A stretch of DNA of 64,000 nt from Burkholderiales bacterium (lineage in GTDB: Bacteria; Pseudomonadota; Gammaproteobacteria; Burkholderiales; Burkholderiaceae_F). The notes under the pieces are model-generated. The model was not told the origin of the DNA. It saw only the letters and a list, made by a program, of their open reading frames with translations, and made no database searches. Below are positions 9,129-17,956 of this stretch, in pieces. The translations under genes and the position numbers were made by a program. Location of the stretch: positions 1 to 64,000 of the forward strand of contig JADCGS010000006.1 of assembly GCA_020248865.1 (NCBI GenBank). The letters are read 5' to 3'. How positions within the stretch are numbered: the stretch's first letter is position 1; each line of letters begins with the position of its first letter.

Positions 9129-9216
9129 CGGTCGGCAAGCGCGGCCGTACTGCGGCAGCGCTCGAGCCTGACTGCGCTCGCCAACCGTGCGCCCACGCCG
9201 GCGGGAGGCCGAAAAA

Positions 9217-9633
9217 TCAAGTGGCGATCAACGGCCGCCAGATCTTGAACGGCACATGTCGAGCAGCGTGCACGAAGTCGTTGTCGGTGGAAAGCAGCGT
9301 CAACTCATGCCTGCCGCAGAGCTGAACGAGAAGAGCATCGATCGTTCCGAGCTGAACTCCCGCCCTGCGGCAGGAGTCGCGTACCTCGGCTGCCGCGATG
9401 TGATCGTTCCGATCGGGGGCGATGATTGGCAGAGCTTGGAAGCGTTCAACGATTGCCGCCGCGGCATGTGGCCCGTTGAAGCCCTGCAGCAGCTCTTGAA
9501 GAACCAGCCCTGTAGTGACCACTGCATCGGAGCCTGCAAGAGCTTCCTGAAGCGCACGAACCTCTGGCGCTGTCGATGATCCGTCCCGGCGGAGAGCCAG
9601 CGACCAGACGCTGGTGTCGACAAGAAGGGTCAT
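9217..9633 (-). CDS. vapC: VapC-type PIN-domain toxin ribonuclease
   Basis: This is a 138-residue PIN domain, the usual size of VapC toxins, which cut tRNA or rRNA when freed from antitoxin. The acidic site is intact: D6 (LLVDTSVW), E47 (VLQELLQG), D99 (GTIDALLVQ) and D117/D119 (STDNDF). The ATG at 9633 overlaps the stop of the upstream antitoxin gene by ATGA, so the pair is translationally coupled. The coding sequence is visibly less GC-rich than its neighbours, which suggests horizontal gain. A decayed integron integrase lies just beyond the antitoxin. Confidence 0.9.
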   Translation of the reverse strand: MTLLVDTSVWSLALRRDGSSTAPEVRALQEALAGSDAVVTTGLVLQELLQGFNGPHAAAAIVERFQALPIIAPDRNDHIAAAEVRDSCRRAGVQLGTIDALLVQLCGRHELTLLSTDNDFVHAARHVPFKIWRPLIAT

Positions 9634-9830
9634 TGGCGACTGCGCTCAGCCTTGTAATCGTAGGTCTGATCCCATTCGAGCTTGCCAAAGAGCTCTGCTA
9701 CCTGCCTCTGTTCTCGGCGCGCGACGAACTCTCGCAGAGCAAGGGTTACTGCAGCCTTCTTCGTGGGTTCGCCGCTGAGTTCAAGAACCAGATCAAGAAG
9801 CTTGGGATCAAGAGCGAGATTTGTGGCCAT
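9630..9830 (-). CDS. vapB: VapB-type antitoxin
   Basis: A 66-residue protein directly precedes vapC. Its N-terminal half (MATNLALDPKLLDLVLELSG, then EPTKKAAVTLALREFVARR) is the ribbon-helix-helix-like DNA-binding region of the DUF2191/VapB group. The C-terminal tail (LFGKLEWDQTYDYKAER) is the kind of extended toxin-binding arm that lies in the PIN active site. The ATG at 9830 has a good ribosome-binding site (GGAGG about 7 bases upstream). An inverted repeat lies 10 bp upstream of the start, as expected for autoregulation by the VapBC complex. Confidence 0.88.
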   Translation of the reverse strand: MATNLALDPKLLDLVLELSGEPTKKAAVTLALREFVARREQRQVAELFGKLEWDQTYDYKAERSRQ

Positions 9831-9840
9831 GTGCGCCTCC

Positions 9841-9860
9841 ATGTGTGGAAGTCTACACAT
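9841..9860 (-). promoter_or_regulatory. Probable vapBC operator (inverted repeat)
   Basis: ATGTGT and ACACAT arms are separated by eight bases and sit 10 bp before the vapB start. The position overlaps where the -10 region of a vapBC promoter should be. Autorepression by toxin-antitoxin binding to such a palindrome is the rule in this family; its use here is inferred. Confidence 0.55.
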
Positions 9861-9867
9861 ATCAGCG

Positions 9868-10195
9868 CTGGCCGGCATTCGCGGCAGCAACAAGGATCGG
9901 ACGCTGATGCTGCCGCAGGCGCTGGAAGACGGCTTGCGCGCCCAGTTGGGCTGTGCCCGTTCCCTTCGGCTGCGGGATCGTGCCGACCACTGCCCGGGGG
10001 TGGAACTGCCGGAGGCGCTGGCGCGCAAGTATCCGCGCGCCGGCGAGGCATGGGCCTGGCACTGGGTATTCCCGCAGGCCACGCTGAGCCGCGATCCGCG
10101 CTCGGGCGTCCGGCAGCCGGCATCACCGGTTCGATCAGACCTTCCAGCGGGCGTTCAAGCGGGCGGTAGTCGCCGCGGGCCTTGCCGACAAGCTT
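9868..10195 (+). pseudogene. intI: Integron integrase (IntI) fragment, frameshifted
   Basis: Frame 1 from 9871 reads NKDRTLMLPQALEDGLRAQL, then VELPEALARKYPRAGEAWAW and HWVFPQATLSRDPRSGV. Frame 2 from 10121 continues HHRFDQTFQRAFKRAVVAAG. Together these match the central part of integron tyrosine recombinases, including the IntI-specific insertion (around LARKYPRAGEAWAW) that XerC and XerD lack. At least one frameshift lies near 10115. Both the N-terminal SAM-like domain and the C-terminal catalytic HxxR and Tyr are missing, so it is dead. It faces away from vapBC and is the only sign of an integron; I saw no clear attC site. Confidence 0.75.
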
Positions 10196-10425
10196 CCGCG
10201 GTCGGGCGCGCTGATTTCCGGCCAGGCCGAGCGCAGGCCGCAGCCCCGCGCGGCGCAGCCAGTGCGATGGTGCCGATCGGCCGGCCCGCCCCCGATCCGC
10301 GAGACCCGGAGAAAGCCGGCGTGGGCGGCCCGAAGTTGGCCGGTGAGGCTCCGCAGGCATCGCCCACGCCGGGGGAAGGGAAGGCGCGGCCTGCATGACC
10401 CGCGCCTCCATCCCCCGATACGTAG
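10196..10425. other. No gene recognised
   Basis: GC-rich sequence follows the integrase relic, and no further recombinase motifs can be read in any frame. It probably is the scar of the same island. Confidence 0.4.
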
Positions 10426-10962
10426 TCAGGGCGCCAAAGCGGTCAGCGCCGTCACGTCGAGATAGAAGTAGGTGGTCGGCGCCGGGCCGCCCTGCGGCAG
10501 CAGGGCATAGCCGGGAATGACGCCGCAGCGCTGCCAGCCGAGCCGCGTGTAAAGGCGCTCGGCGGCGCTGCCGGTGATGGTGTCGAGCACGAGCAGGGTC
10601 TTGCCGCTGTCGCGCGCCAGGGCCTGGGCGGCGTGCATCAGCGCGGCGGCCACGCCCTGCCGCCGGGCGCGCCGGTGCACCAGCAGCTTGGACAGGTCGG
10701 CGCGATGCGGCTGGTTCTCCGGCTGGTCCAGCACCAGGTGCACGGTGCCGACGATGCCAGCGTCGTCCTCGGCCAGCAACAGCGCCCGCTCGCCGCGTGC
10801 CACGGCGGCGCCGATGCGCTGCCAGAACGCCGCCGCGCGCTCCAGCGACAGCGGCAGCATGAAGCCGACCGAGGCCCCGTCCTCCACACAGTCCACGAGC
10901 ACGCGGGCCAGTCCCTCGATCTCGGGATCGGACAGGTGGGCAGGGCGACGGATGCGAACCAT
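10426..10962 (-). CDS. GNAT-family N-acetyltransferase
   Basis: This 178-residue single GNAT domain probably transfers acetyl from acetyl-CoA to an unknown amine. The acetyl-CoA pyrophosphate loop is seen in VHRRARRQGVAAALMHAA (about 95-112), and the C-terminal AERLYTRLGWQRCGVIPGYAL block is typical. The start ATG at 10962 gives the usual N-terminus MVRIRRPAHLSDPEIEGLARVL with a substrate helix. It is divergent from the molybdopterin oxidoreductase gene (start 11116), and the gap holds a short 9-bp repeat tract. GNATs of this shape are often annotated as antibiotic or dipeptide acetyltransferases, but nothing here decides. Confidence 0.88.
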   Translation of the reverse strand: MVRIRRPAHLSDPEIEGLARVLVDCVEDGASVGFMLPLSLERAAAFWQRIGAAVARGERALLLAEDDAGIVGTVHLVLDQPENQPHRADLSKLLVHRRARRQGVAAALMHAAQALARDSGKTLLVLDTITGSAAERLYTRLGWQRCGVIPGYALLPQGGPAPTTYFYLDVTALTALAP

Positions 10963-11040
10963 GGCGGCGCAGGCGGCGATGCGAGGGGGCCAGTATGCTC
11001 GTGACCGTTTCCGCGGTCTGCGGCGCCGCGGCAACCTGAC

Positions 11041-11076
11041 CGACCGCAGCGACCGCAACCACCGCAACCACCGCAA
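11041..11076. repeat. 9-bp tandem repeat (CGACCGCAA/CCACCGCAA)
   Basis: Four contiguous 9-bp units lie 40 bp upstream of the molybdopterin oxidoreductase start, in the divergent promoter region shared with the GNAT gene. Confidence 0.75.
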
Positions 11077-11115
11077 CCCGAGAGCGCGCCGGCCTGCGGC
11101 GCCTCGTTGCCCCCG

Positions 11116-13185
11116 ATGAGCACCTCGACCGAAACCGTCAAGGCCGCCTGCCCGCACGATTGTCCCGACACCTGCGCCATGGAGGTGACGGTCGAGCAGC
11201 GCGGTGGCCGGCGCGTGGCGGTCAAGGTGGCCGGCAGTGCGGCGCACGCGCCCACGCAGGGCGTCCTGTGCACCAAGGTGAGCCGCTACCTGGAGCGCAC
11301 CTATCACCCCGAGCGCGTGCTGCGACCGCTCAAGCGGGTCGGCCGCAAGGGCGAGGGGCGATTCGTGCCCGTGAGCTGGGACGAGGCGCTGACCGACATC
11401 GCGCAGCGCCTGCAGGCCATCGCCGCCGTCGATCCGCAGCGCATCGTGCCCTACAGCTACGCCGGCACCATGGGCCTGGTGCAGGGCGAGAGCATGGCGC
11501 AGCGGTTCTTCCACAAGCTGGGCGCCAGCCTGCTCGACCGCACCATCTGCGCCACCGCCGGCGCCGAGGCGCTCACCTACACGCTGGGCACGCGCACCGG
11601 CACCGACCCGGAGCGCTTTGCCGATAGCGGCCTCATCATCTTCTGGGGCTGCAACGCGATCGCCAGCAACCTGCACCTGTGGAGCCGTGCGCAGGAGGCC
11701 AAGCGCAAGGGCGCGAAGCTCATCGCCATCGATCCCTACCGCTCGCTGACGGCCGAGAAGTGCCACCAGCACATCGCGCTGCTGCCGGGCACCGATGGCG
11801 CGCTGGCGCTCGGTCTGATGCACGTGCTGATCCGCGAAGGCTGGCTCGACCGCGACTACATCGAACGCCACACGCTCGGCTTCGAGGCGCTGGCCGGGCG
11901 CGCGCGCGACTTCACGCCGCAGCGCGTGGCGCAGTTGTGCGGGATCGGCGCGCAGGAGGTGGAGCAGCTCGCGCGCGATTACTGGCAGGTCCGGCCGGCG
12001 GCCATCCGGCTCAACTACGGCATGCAGCGCGCCGCCGGCGGCGGCAGCGCGGTGCGCGCAGTGGCCTGCCTGCCGGCGCTGGCCGGCCACTGGCGCGATC
12101 CGGCCGGCGGCCTGCTGCTTTCGACCAGCGGGATGTTCGATGTCGACACCGCGGCGCTGACGCGGCCCGACCTGCTGGGTGCGCGCCAGCCGCGGACCCT
12201 CAACATGAGCACCATCGGCCACGACCTGCTGCACGCGCAGCCGCCGATCGAGGCGCTCGTCGTCTACAACAGCAACCCGGTGGCGGTGGCGCCGCAGTCC
12301 GGGCAGGTGGCGCAGGGTTTCGCGCGCGAGGACCTCTTCACGGTCGTGCTCGAGCACTTCATGACCGACACCGCCGACCACGCCGACTATGTGCTGCCGG
12401 CCACCACGCAGCTGGAGCACGTGGACGTGGTCAAGCCCTACGGCCATCTGTACGTCATGGCCAACAACGCGGCGATCGAGCCGCTCGGCCAGGCGCTGCC
12501 GAACACCGAGATCTTCCGCCGCCTGGCCGCGAAGATGGGCTTTGCCGACCCCTGCTTTGCCGACCGCGACGAGGACATCGCCGCGCAGGCGTTTAGGCGC
12601 GCAGGCGCGTGCGCGCACTACGACTGGCAGGTGGCGCGGCGCGCGGGCTGGCAGCGCCTGGACGTGCCGGCCGTCTACGCGCCGTTTGCCGCCGGCGGTT
12701 TCGGCACGCCGAGCGGGCGCTGCGAGTTCTACTCGCAGGCGCTAGCCGATCGCGGGCTCGATCCGCTGCCGGGCTACGTGCCGCCGCACGAAGGCCCGGT
12801 CAGCCGGCCCGACCTGGCGCGGCGCCACCCGCTGGCGATGATCTCGCCGCCGGCGCGCAACTTCCTCAACAGCACCTTCGTCAACGTGCAGAGCCTGCGC
12901 GCCACCGAGGGCGAGCCGCGCCTGGAGATCCACCCCGCCGATGCAGCGGCGCGCGGCATCGCCGACGGCACCATGGTGCGGGTGTACAACGACCGCGGCG
13001 AACTGCGCCTGCGCGCCCGCGTCACCGAGCGGGCACGCCCGGGGGTGGTGGTGGCGCTGTCGATCTGGTGGAAGAAGCTGACGGCCGACGGCAAGAACGC
13101 CAACGAGCTCACCAGCCAGGCGCTGACGGATATCGGCCGCGCGCCGACCTTCTACGATTGCCTGGTGGAAGTGGCGCGGGCGTAG
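11116..13185 (+). CDS. Molybdopterin-dependent oxidoreductase (DMSO reductase superfamily, Fe4S4)
   Basis: This 689-residue protein carries an N-terminal [4Fe-4S] motif (ACPHDCPDTCAM, C12/C16/C20, and C52 in GVLCTKV), then the MGD-binding core (LIIFWGCNAIASNLHLWS, LIAIDPYRSLTAEKCHQHIA, LLPGTDGALALGLMHVLI) and the C-terminal molydopterin-dinucleotide domain (about 560-689, LEIHPADAAARGIADGTMV). There is no Tat signal, so it is cytosolic. The overall shape matches the 690-720-residue FdhF-like or nitrate-reductase-like clade found in many Burkholderiales, often annotated only as molybdopterin oxidoreductase. No partner electron-transfer subunit is adjacent, and the substrate is unknown. The ATG at 11116 is preferred over a TTG three codons upstream. 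Confidence 0.88.
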   Translation: MSTSTETVKAACPHDCPDTCAMEVTVEQRGGRRVAVKVAGSAAHAPTQGVLCTKVSRYLERTYHPERVLRPLKRVGRKGEGRFVPVSWDEALTDIAQRLQAIAAVDPQRIVPYSYAGTMGLVQGESMAQRFFHKLGASLLDRTICATAGAEALTYTLGTRTGTDPERFADSGLIIFWGCNAIASNLHLWSRAQEAKRKGAKLIAIDPYRSLTAEKCHQHIALLPGTDGALALGLMHVLIREGWLDRDYIERHTLGFEALAGRARDFTPQRVAQLCGIGAQEVEQLARDYWQVRPAAIRLNYGMQRAAGGGSAVRAVACLPALAGHWRDPAGGLLLSTSGMFDVDTAALTRPDLLGARQPRTLNMSTIGHDLLHAQPPIEALVVYNSNPVAVAPQSGQVAQGFAREDLFTVVLEHFMTDTADHADYVLPATTQLEHVDVVKPYGHLYVMANNAAIEPLGQALPNTEIFRRLAAKMGFADPCFADRDEDIAAQAFRRAGACAHYDWQVARRAGWQRLDVPAVYAPFAAGGFGTPSGRCEFYSQALADRGLDPLPGYVPPHEGPVSRPDLARRHPLAMISPPARNFLNSTFVNVQSLRATEGEPRLEIHPADAAARGIADGTMVRVYNDRGELRLRARVTERARPGVVVALSIWWKKLTADGKNANELTSQALTDIGRAPTFYDCLVEVARA

Positions 13186-13226
13186 CGCGCCTGCCGCCAG
13201 CGGGCGCCCGGCGCCGGGGCCGGACC

Positions 13227-13249
13227 GGCCAAGCGGCTTGCGCTTGGCC
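13227..13249 (+). terminator. Hairpin after the molybdopterin oxidoreductase
   Basis: A perfect 9-bp stem, GGCCAAGCG/CGCTTGGCC, has a 5-base loop and lies 41 bp past the stop. It lacks a clear U-run, so its role as terminator is only probable. Confidence 0.45.
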
Positions 13250-13290
13250 CGCATCAAGGGCCGCAGCACGCCGCGGCGCGACGCTTGGAC

Positions 13291-14970
13291 ATGGCGACAC
13301 CTTCTTCCGAATGGCGGTACGTGGCCTCGCTGGCGGAGCACCGGCGGCTGGTCGGCGGCCTGCAGCGCGTGCTCGCCGCGCAGGGCGAGGTGCGGACGGT
13401 CGAAACGCACATCTCCACCGTGCTGCTGGCCGGTTCTCGGGCCTACAAGCTGAAGAAGCCGGTGGCGCTCGGCTTCCTCGACTTTTGTGCGCTGGCGGCG
13501 CGGCGTCGGGCCTGCGCGGACGAAGTGCGGCTGAACCGACGCACCGCCCCGCAGTTGTACCGCGGCGTGCTGGCCATCACCGGCACGCCCGAGGCGCCGG
13601 TGCTGGCTGCCGCGGCCGACGTGGACGATATGGCTGATGCAGCTTATGCAGCCGATGCGGCCGATGCAGCGGATGCAGCCGGTGCCGCCACGACCGCCGG
13701 GCCGGCAATCGACTACGCGGTGTGCATGCAGCGCTTCGACCCGGCGCAGGGGCTGGACGCACTCGCGCAGCGCGGCGCCTTGCCGTTGACGGCGATGGCG
13801 CCGCTCGGCCGGGCGATTGCGGCCCTGCATGCCGGTGCGGTCGCCGCACCCGCCGGCAGCGTGTACGGCAGCGTGACGAGCCTGCGCGACTGGACGCAGC
13901 GCACCGTGCGCGGCCTGCGCGACTGCGTCGGCGCGCCGGCCGACCGGGCGCGCGTCGATGCGCTGGGCCAGTGGTGCGAGCGCGAGCTGCAGCGCCATGC
14001 CGCGCTGATCGAGGCGCGGCGGGCCGGCGGCCGCGTGCGTGAGGGCCACGGCGACCTGCATCTGGGCAACGTCGTGCTGCTCGACGGCGTGGCGGTGCCC
14101 TTCGATGCGCTCGAGTTCAACGCCGAGCTGCGCTTCATCGACGCGGTCGGCGACGTTGCCTTCCTCTGGATGGACCTGCTCGATCACGGACTGCCCGATC
14201 ACGCCGCGGCAGTGCTCGATGCCTGGCTGGAGGCCAGCGGCGATGCCGACGGGCTGCCGCTGCTGCGTGGCTTTGCGGTGTACCGGGCGCTGGTGCGGGC
14301 GCTGGTGGCCCAGTTGCGTGCGCGGCAGCCCGACACGCCGGTGGCCGGGCGGGTGCGCGAGCACGCCAGCTTCGGCCACTATCTGACGCTCGCCGAGCGC
14401 CTGTGCGTCGGTCAGCCGGCGCTGGTGGTGATGACCGGGCTGTCCGGCTCGGGCAAGTCGCAGGTGGCCGCGCGGCTGGCGCAGCGGCTGGGCGGCGTGC
14501 GCGTTCGTTCGGACGTCGAGCGCAAGCGGCTGGCCGGCCTCGACTGGCGCGACGCCGCCCCGACTTCGCCCGGCCTGTATGCGGCGGCGATGACCGCGCG
14601 CACCTACGCCCGTCTGCAGGCGGTCGCCGGCGCCGCGCTCGATGCCGGCCTGCCGGTGGTCGTGGATGCGGCGGCCTTGCGGGCGGCCGAGCGGCGTGCG
14701 CTCATGGGGGTGGCCGACGCGGCCGTGGCGCCGGCCTGCATCGTCGAGTGCACGGCGCCGCTGGCGGTGCTGCGCCGGCGCGTGGCCGAGCGCAGCGCGC
14801 GCGCCGACGATCCGTCGGACGCCACCGCGGCTGTCGTCGAGGCGCAGGTGCAGTGGCGCGAGCCGGCCAGCGATGACGAGCGCGCGCGCTGGTGGCGAAT
14901 CGACACGGCGGCCAGCCCGCAGCAGCAGGCCGCAGCACTCGACCGGGTGGTTGCGGCGCTGCGCCGCTGA
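13291..14970 (+). CDS. Bifunctional aminoglycoside-phosphotransferase-like / P-loop kinase protein
   Basis: This 559-residue fusion joins an APH-like kinase domain (COG2187 type; GHGDLHLGNVVLLDG catalytic loop near residue 251, followed by DALEFNAELRFIDAVGDVAFL) to a C-terminal AAA-type P-loop kinase (GLSGSGKS near residue 383). The combination is a known bacterial family with no settled substrate. An in-frame 9-bp repeat encodes an Ala-Asp tract (around AADAADAADAAG, about 115-130) in the N-terminal domain, where family members vary. The ATG at 13291 follows the hairpin region. It is probably a monocistron followed by the lipoprotein gene 73 bp on. Confidence 0.87.
   Translation: MATPSSEWRYVASLAEHRRLVGGLQRVLAAQGEVRTVETHISTVLLAGSRAYKLKKPVALGFLDFCALAARRRACADEVRLNRRTAPQLYRGVLAITGTPEAPVLAAAADVDDMADAAYAADAADAADAAGAATTAGPAIDYAVCMQRFDPAQGLDALAQRGALPLTAMAPLGRAIAALHAGAVAAPAGSVYGSVTSLRDWTQRTVRGLRDCVGAPADRARVDALGQWCERELQRHAALIEARRAGGRVREGHGDLHLGNVVLLDGVAVPFDALEFNAELRFIDAVGDVAFLWMDLLDHGLPDHAAAVLDAWLEASGDADGLPLLRGFAVYRALVRALVAQLRARQPDTPVAGRVREHASFGHYLTLAERLCVGQPALVVMTGLSGSGKSQVAARLAQRLGGVRVRSDVERKRLAGLDWRDAAPTSPGLYAAAMTARTYARLQAVAGAALDAGLPVVVDAAALRAAERRALMGVADAAVAPACIVECTAPLAVLRRRVAERSARADDPSDATAAVVEAQVQWREPASDDERARWWRIDTAASPQQQAAALDRVVAALRR
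13633..13677 (+). repeat. In-frame 9-bp tandem repeat (GCCGATGCA)
   Basis: Five units of a GCNGATGCR repeat lie inside the APH/kinase gene and are translated as repeated Ala-Asp-Ala. Unit gain or loss would change protein length without a frameshift. Confidence 0.8.
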
Positions 14971-15043
14971 GGCTGCGGCCAGCGCCGCGCCGCCGTGCCG
15001 CCGTGCCGCCACGCCGCCCCGGCGGCCAAGGCACAATCGGCGC

Positions 15044-16120
15044 ATGCGTTCCTCCTCGTTGGCACGGACCACTCTGGCGGGACTGGCGCTGCTGGCGCTG
15101 TCGGGCTGCGCCGCCATCGACTACTACGGTCAGGCCGTGGGCGGTCACCTGGCGCTGCTGCAAGCCGCCCGCCCGATCGACGACTGGCTGCAGGATCCGG
15201 CCGCACCGGCGGCGCTCAAGGAGCGGCTGCGCCTGGCGCGCGAGATGCGCCGTTTCGCCTCCGCGCAACTGGCGCTGCCCGACAACCGCAGCTACACCGC
15301 CTACGCCGACCTGCAGCGGCCGGCGGTGGTCTGGAACGTGTTTGCCGCGCCCGAACTCGCGCTGCGGCTGAAGACCTGGTGCTACCTTGGGTTCGGCTGC
15401 GCCGGCTACCGCGGCTATTTCGCTGAGGCCAACGCCCAGGCCACCGCCGCCGCGCTCAAGGCGCAGGGCTATGACGTCAACGTGGCGCCGGTACCGGCGT
15501 ATTCCACGCTCGGCTGGCTCGACTGGCTCGGCGGCGATCCGCTGCTCAGCACCTTCATCCAGTGGCCCGAGGCGGAGCTGGCACGGCTCATCTTCCACGA
15601 GCTGGCGCACCAGGTGCTCTACGTCAAGGACGACACCGTCTTCAACGAGAGCTTTGCCACCGCGGTGGAAAAGGAGGGCGTGCGCCGCTGGATCGCGCAC
15701 CGCGGCGACCCGCGCCTGGCCGAGGCCTTTGCGCAGTACGAGCTGCGCCGCGCCGACTTCATCGCCCTGCTGCTGGCGCACCGCGCCAAGCTGGTGCAGG
15801 CCTTCGAGCGGGGCAGCGACGAGGAGCGGCGCGCCGGCAAGCGCGCCGTCTTTGCCGAACTGCAGGTGGCCTACCAGCGCGTCAAGGCCGAGCGCTGGGG
15901 CGGCTTTGCGGGCTACGACCGCTTCTTCAACCGCGAACTGAACAACGCGCATCTGGCCGCGGTGGGCGCGTACAACGACCAGGTGCCAGCCTTCGAGGCG
16001 CTGCTGCGCCAGCACGGTCAGGACCTGGCGGCGTTCTTTGTCGCCGCCCGCCGCCTGGCCGAGCTGCCCAAGGCCGAGCGCGACCGTGCCCTGGCGGCGC
16101 TGCACCCGGCCGGCGGTTAG
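15044..16120 (+). CDS. Lipoprotein zinc aminopeptidase (COG4324-like)
   Basis: This 358-residue protein has a lipoprotein signal (LLALSGC, acylated Cys at residue 22) and a zinc-peptidase motif, IFHELAHQ (HExxH near residue 186), followed by NESFATAVE with the likely third ligand Glu. This matches the predicted aminopeptidase family COG4324, which is anchored to the outer or inner membrane facing the periplasm; its natural substrate is unknown. The ATG at 15044 gives a short basic N-region (MRSSSLARTT). The next gene, fadD, is 109 bp downstream and may be independently transcribed. Confidence 0.85.
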   Translation: MRSSSLARTTLAGLALLALSGCAAIDYYGQAVGGHLALLQAARPIDDWLQDPAAPAALKERLRLAREMRRFASAQLALPDNRSYTAYADLQRPAVVWNVFAAPELALRLKTWCYLGFGCAGYRGYFAEANAQATAAALKAQGYDVNVAPVPAYSTLGWLDWLGGDPLLSTFIQWPEAELARLIFHELAHQVLYVKDDTVFNESFATAVEKEGVRRWIAHRGDPRLAEAFAQYELRRADFIALLLAHRAKLVQAFERGSDEERRAGKRAVFAELQVAYQRVKAERWGGFAGYDRFFNRELNNAHLAAVGAYNDQVPAFEALLRQHGQDLAAFFVAARRLAELPKAERDRALAALHPAGG

Positions 16121-16229
16121 AGGGTCCCTTCGGCTGCGGCGGCTGTGCGCCGTGAACCCCCGCGACTATGATGAATCAGCGCCGCCGCCGGCCCCATGCC
16201 GGCGGCCGCAACACGAACGAGGAGACATC

Positions 16230-17924
16230 ATGGGCGCCACCGAAGGGATCGACCGCTTCTGGCTGAAGAACTATCCGGCAGGCGTACCCGCCGAGATCGA
16301 TCCGGGCCAGTACGCATCGCTGGTTCAGTTGCTCGAAGAGGCCTTCAAGAAGTACGCGGCGCTGCCGGCCTACAGCTGCATGGGCGCCACGCTCACCTAC
16401 CGGCAGCTCGACGAGAACTCGGCCGCCATCGGCGCCTGGCTGCAGAGCAAGGGGCTGGGCAAGGGCAACCGCGTGGCCATCATGATGCCCAATGTGCTGC
16501 AGTACCCGGTCGTGCTGGCCGGCGTGCTGCGCGCCGGCTGCACGGTGGTCAACGTCAACCCGCTGTACACGCCGCGCGAGCTGGAGCACCAGCTCAAGGA
16601 CTCGGGCGCGGATGCCATTTTCATCCTCGAGAACTTTGCCACCACGCTGCAGCAGGTGGCCGACAAGGTGCCGACCCGGCTGATCGTCGTGGCCTCGATG
16701 GGCGACCTGCTCGGCTTTGCCAAGGGGCTGCTGGTCAACTTCGTGGTGCGCAACGTCAAGAAGATGGTGCCGGAGTACCGGCTGACCAACGCCTACAAGT
16801 TCCTCGACGCGCTGGCCGACGGCCTGAAGCTCAACCTCAAGCCGGTGCAGGTGAGCCACGACGACGTGGCGTTCCTGCAGTACACCGGCGGCACCACCGG
16901 CGTGAGCAAGGGCGCCACCCTCACGCACCGCAACATCATCGCCAACATGCTGCAGTCGGAGGCCTGGTACCAGCCGGCGCTGAAGAAACTAAAGCCCGGC
17001 GAGTACCCGACCACGATCACCGCGCTGCCGCTGTATCACATCTTCGCGCTCACCGTCTGCGCGATGATGAGCATGCGGATCGGCGGGCACTGCGTGCTGA
17101 TTCCGAACCCGCGCGACATTCCCGGCTTCGTCAAGGAACTGTCCAAACACAGGTTTCATGTGTTTCCGGCGGTCAACACGCTTTTCAATGCGCTGCTGAA
17201 CGACGACGAGTTCCGCCGGCTCGACTTCTCGCGCCTGATCCTGTCGGCCGGCGGCGGCATGGCCGTGCAGGAGGCGGTGGCCAAGCGCTGGCTCGAGGCC
17301 ACCGGCTGCCCGATCGCCGAGGGCTACGGCCTGTCGGAAACCTCGCCGGTGGCCACCGCCAACCGCAGCGACACCGAGAAGTTCACCGGCACCATCGGCC
17401 TGCCGGTGTCCTCGACCGAGATCGCCATCCTCGACGACGAAGGCAAGCACCTGCCGGTGGGCGCCACGGGCGAGATCGCCATCCGCGGCCCGCAGGTCAT
17501 GGCCGGCTACTGGAACCGTCCGGACGAGACCGCCAAGGTCATGACGCCGGACGGGTTCTTCCGCACCGGCGACATCGGCATCATGGACAGCGAGGGCTTC
17601 ACCAAGATCGTCGACCGCAAGAAGGACATGATCCTGGTGTCGGGCTTCAACGTGTACCCGAACGAGGTCGAGGGCGTGGTCGCGGCGCACCCCGGCGTGC
17701 TCGAGTGCGCCGCCGTGGGCGTGCCCGACGAGTACGCGGGCGAGGCGGTGAAGCTGTTCGTCGTCAAGAAAGACCCGGCGCTCACCGAGCGCGACATCAT
17801 GGACTTCTGCAAGGAGCAGCTGACCGGGTACAAGAAGCCCAAGTACATCGAGTTCCGCACCGACCTGCCCAAGACCAACGTCGGCAAGATCCTGCGGCGG
17901 GAACTGCGCGACAAGAAGGCTTGA
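16230..17924 (+). CDS. fadD: Long-chain fatty-acid-CoA ligase FadD
   Basis: This 564-residue ANL-superfamily enzyme activates fatty acids to acyl-CoA through an acyl-AMP intermediate. Visible motifs are the P-loop-like YTGGTTGVSKGATLTH (about residue 217), EGYGLSETSP, the FRTGDIG/RKKDMILVSGFNVYPNEVE hinge region, and the C-terminal catalytic lysine in PKTNVGKILRREL. The N-terminus (DRFWLKNYPAGVPAEID) matches FadD of beta- and gamma-proteobacteria. The ATG at 16230 has a strong ribosome-binding site (GAGGAGA). Downstream are a GC-rich hairpin and the first R2 repeat array, so it likely ends its transcript. Confidence 0.93.
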   Translation: MGATEGIDRFWLKNYPAGVPAEIDPGQYASLVQLLEEAFKKYAALPAYSCMGATLTYRQLDENSAAIGAWLQSKGLGKGNRVAIMMPNVLQYPVVLAGVLRAGCTVVNVNPLYTPRELEHQLKDSGADAIFILENFATTLQQVADKVPTRLIVVASMGDLLGFAKGLLVNFVVRNVKKMVPEYRLTNAYKFLDALADGLKLNLKPVQVSHDDVAFLQYTGGTTGVSKGATLTHRNIIANMLQSEAWYQPALKKLKPGEYPTTITALPLYHIFALTVCAMMSMRIGGHCVLIPNPRDIPGFVKELSKHRFHVFPAVNTLFNALLNDDEFRRLDFSRLILSAGGGMAVQEAVAKRWLEATGCPIAEGYGLSETSPVATANRSDTEKFTGTIGLPVSSTEIAILDDEGKHLPVGATGEIAIRGPQVMAGYWNRPDETAKVMTPDGFFRTGDIGIMDSEGFTKIVDRKKDMILVSGFNVYPNEVEGVVAAHPGVLECAAVGVPDEYAGEAVKLFVVKKDPALTERDIMDFCKEQLTGYKKPKYIEFRTDLPKTNVGKILRRELRDKKA

Positions 17925-17939
17925 GCGCTCTGCGCGTAC

Positions 17940-17956
17940 GCGACCCTGCGGGTCGC
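17940..17956 (+). terminator. Hairpin downstream of fadD
   Basis: A 7-bp stem GCGACCC/GGGTCGC with a TGC loop lies 15 bp after the fadD stop. No U-run follows. Confidence 0.4.
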
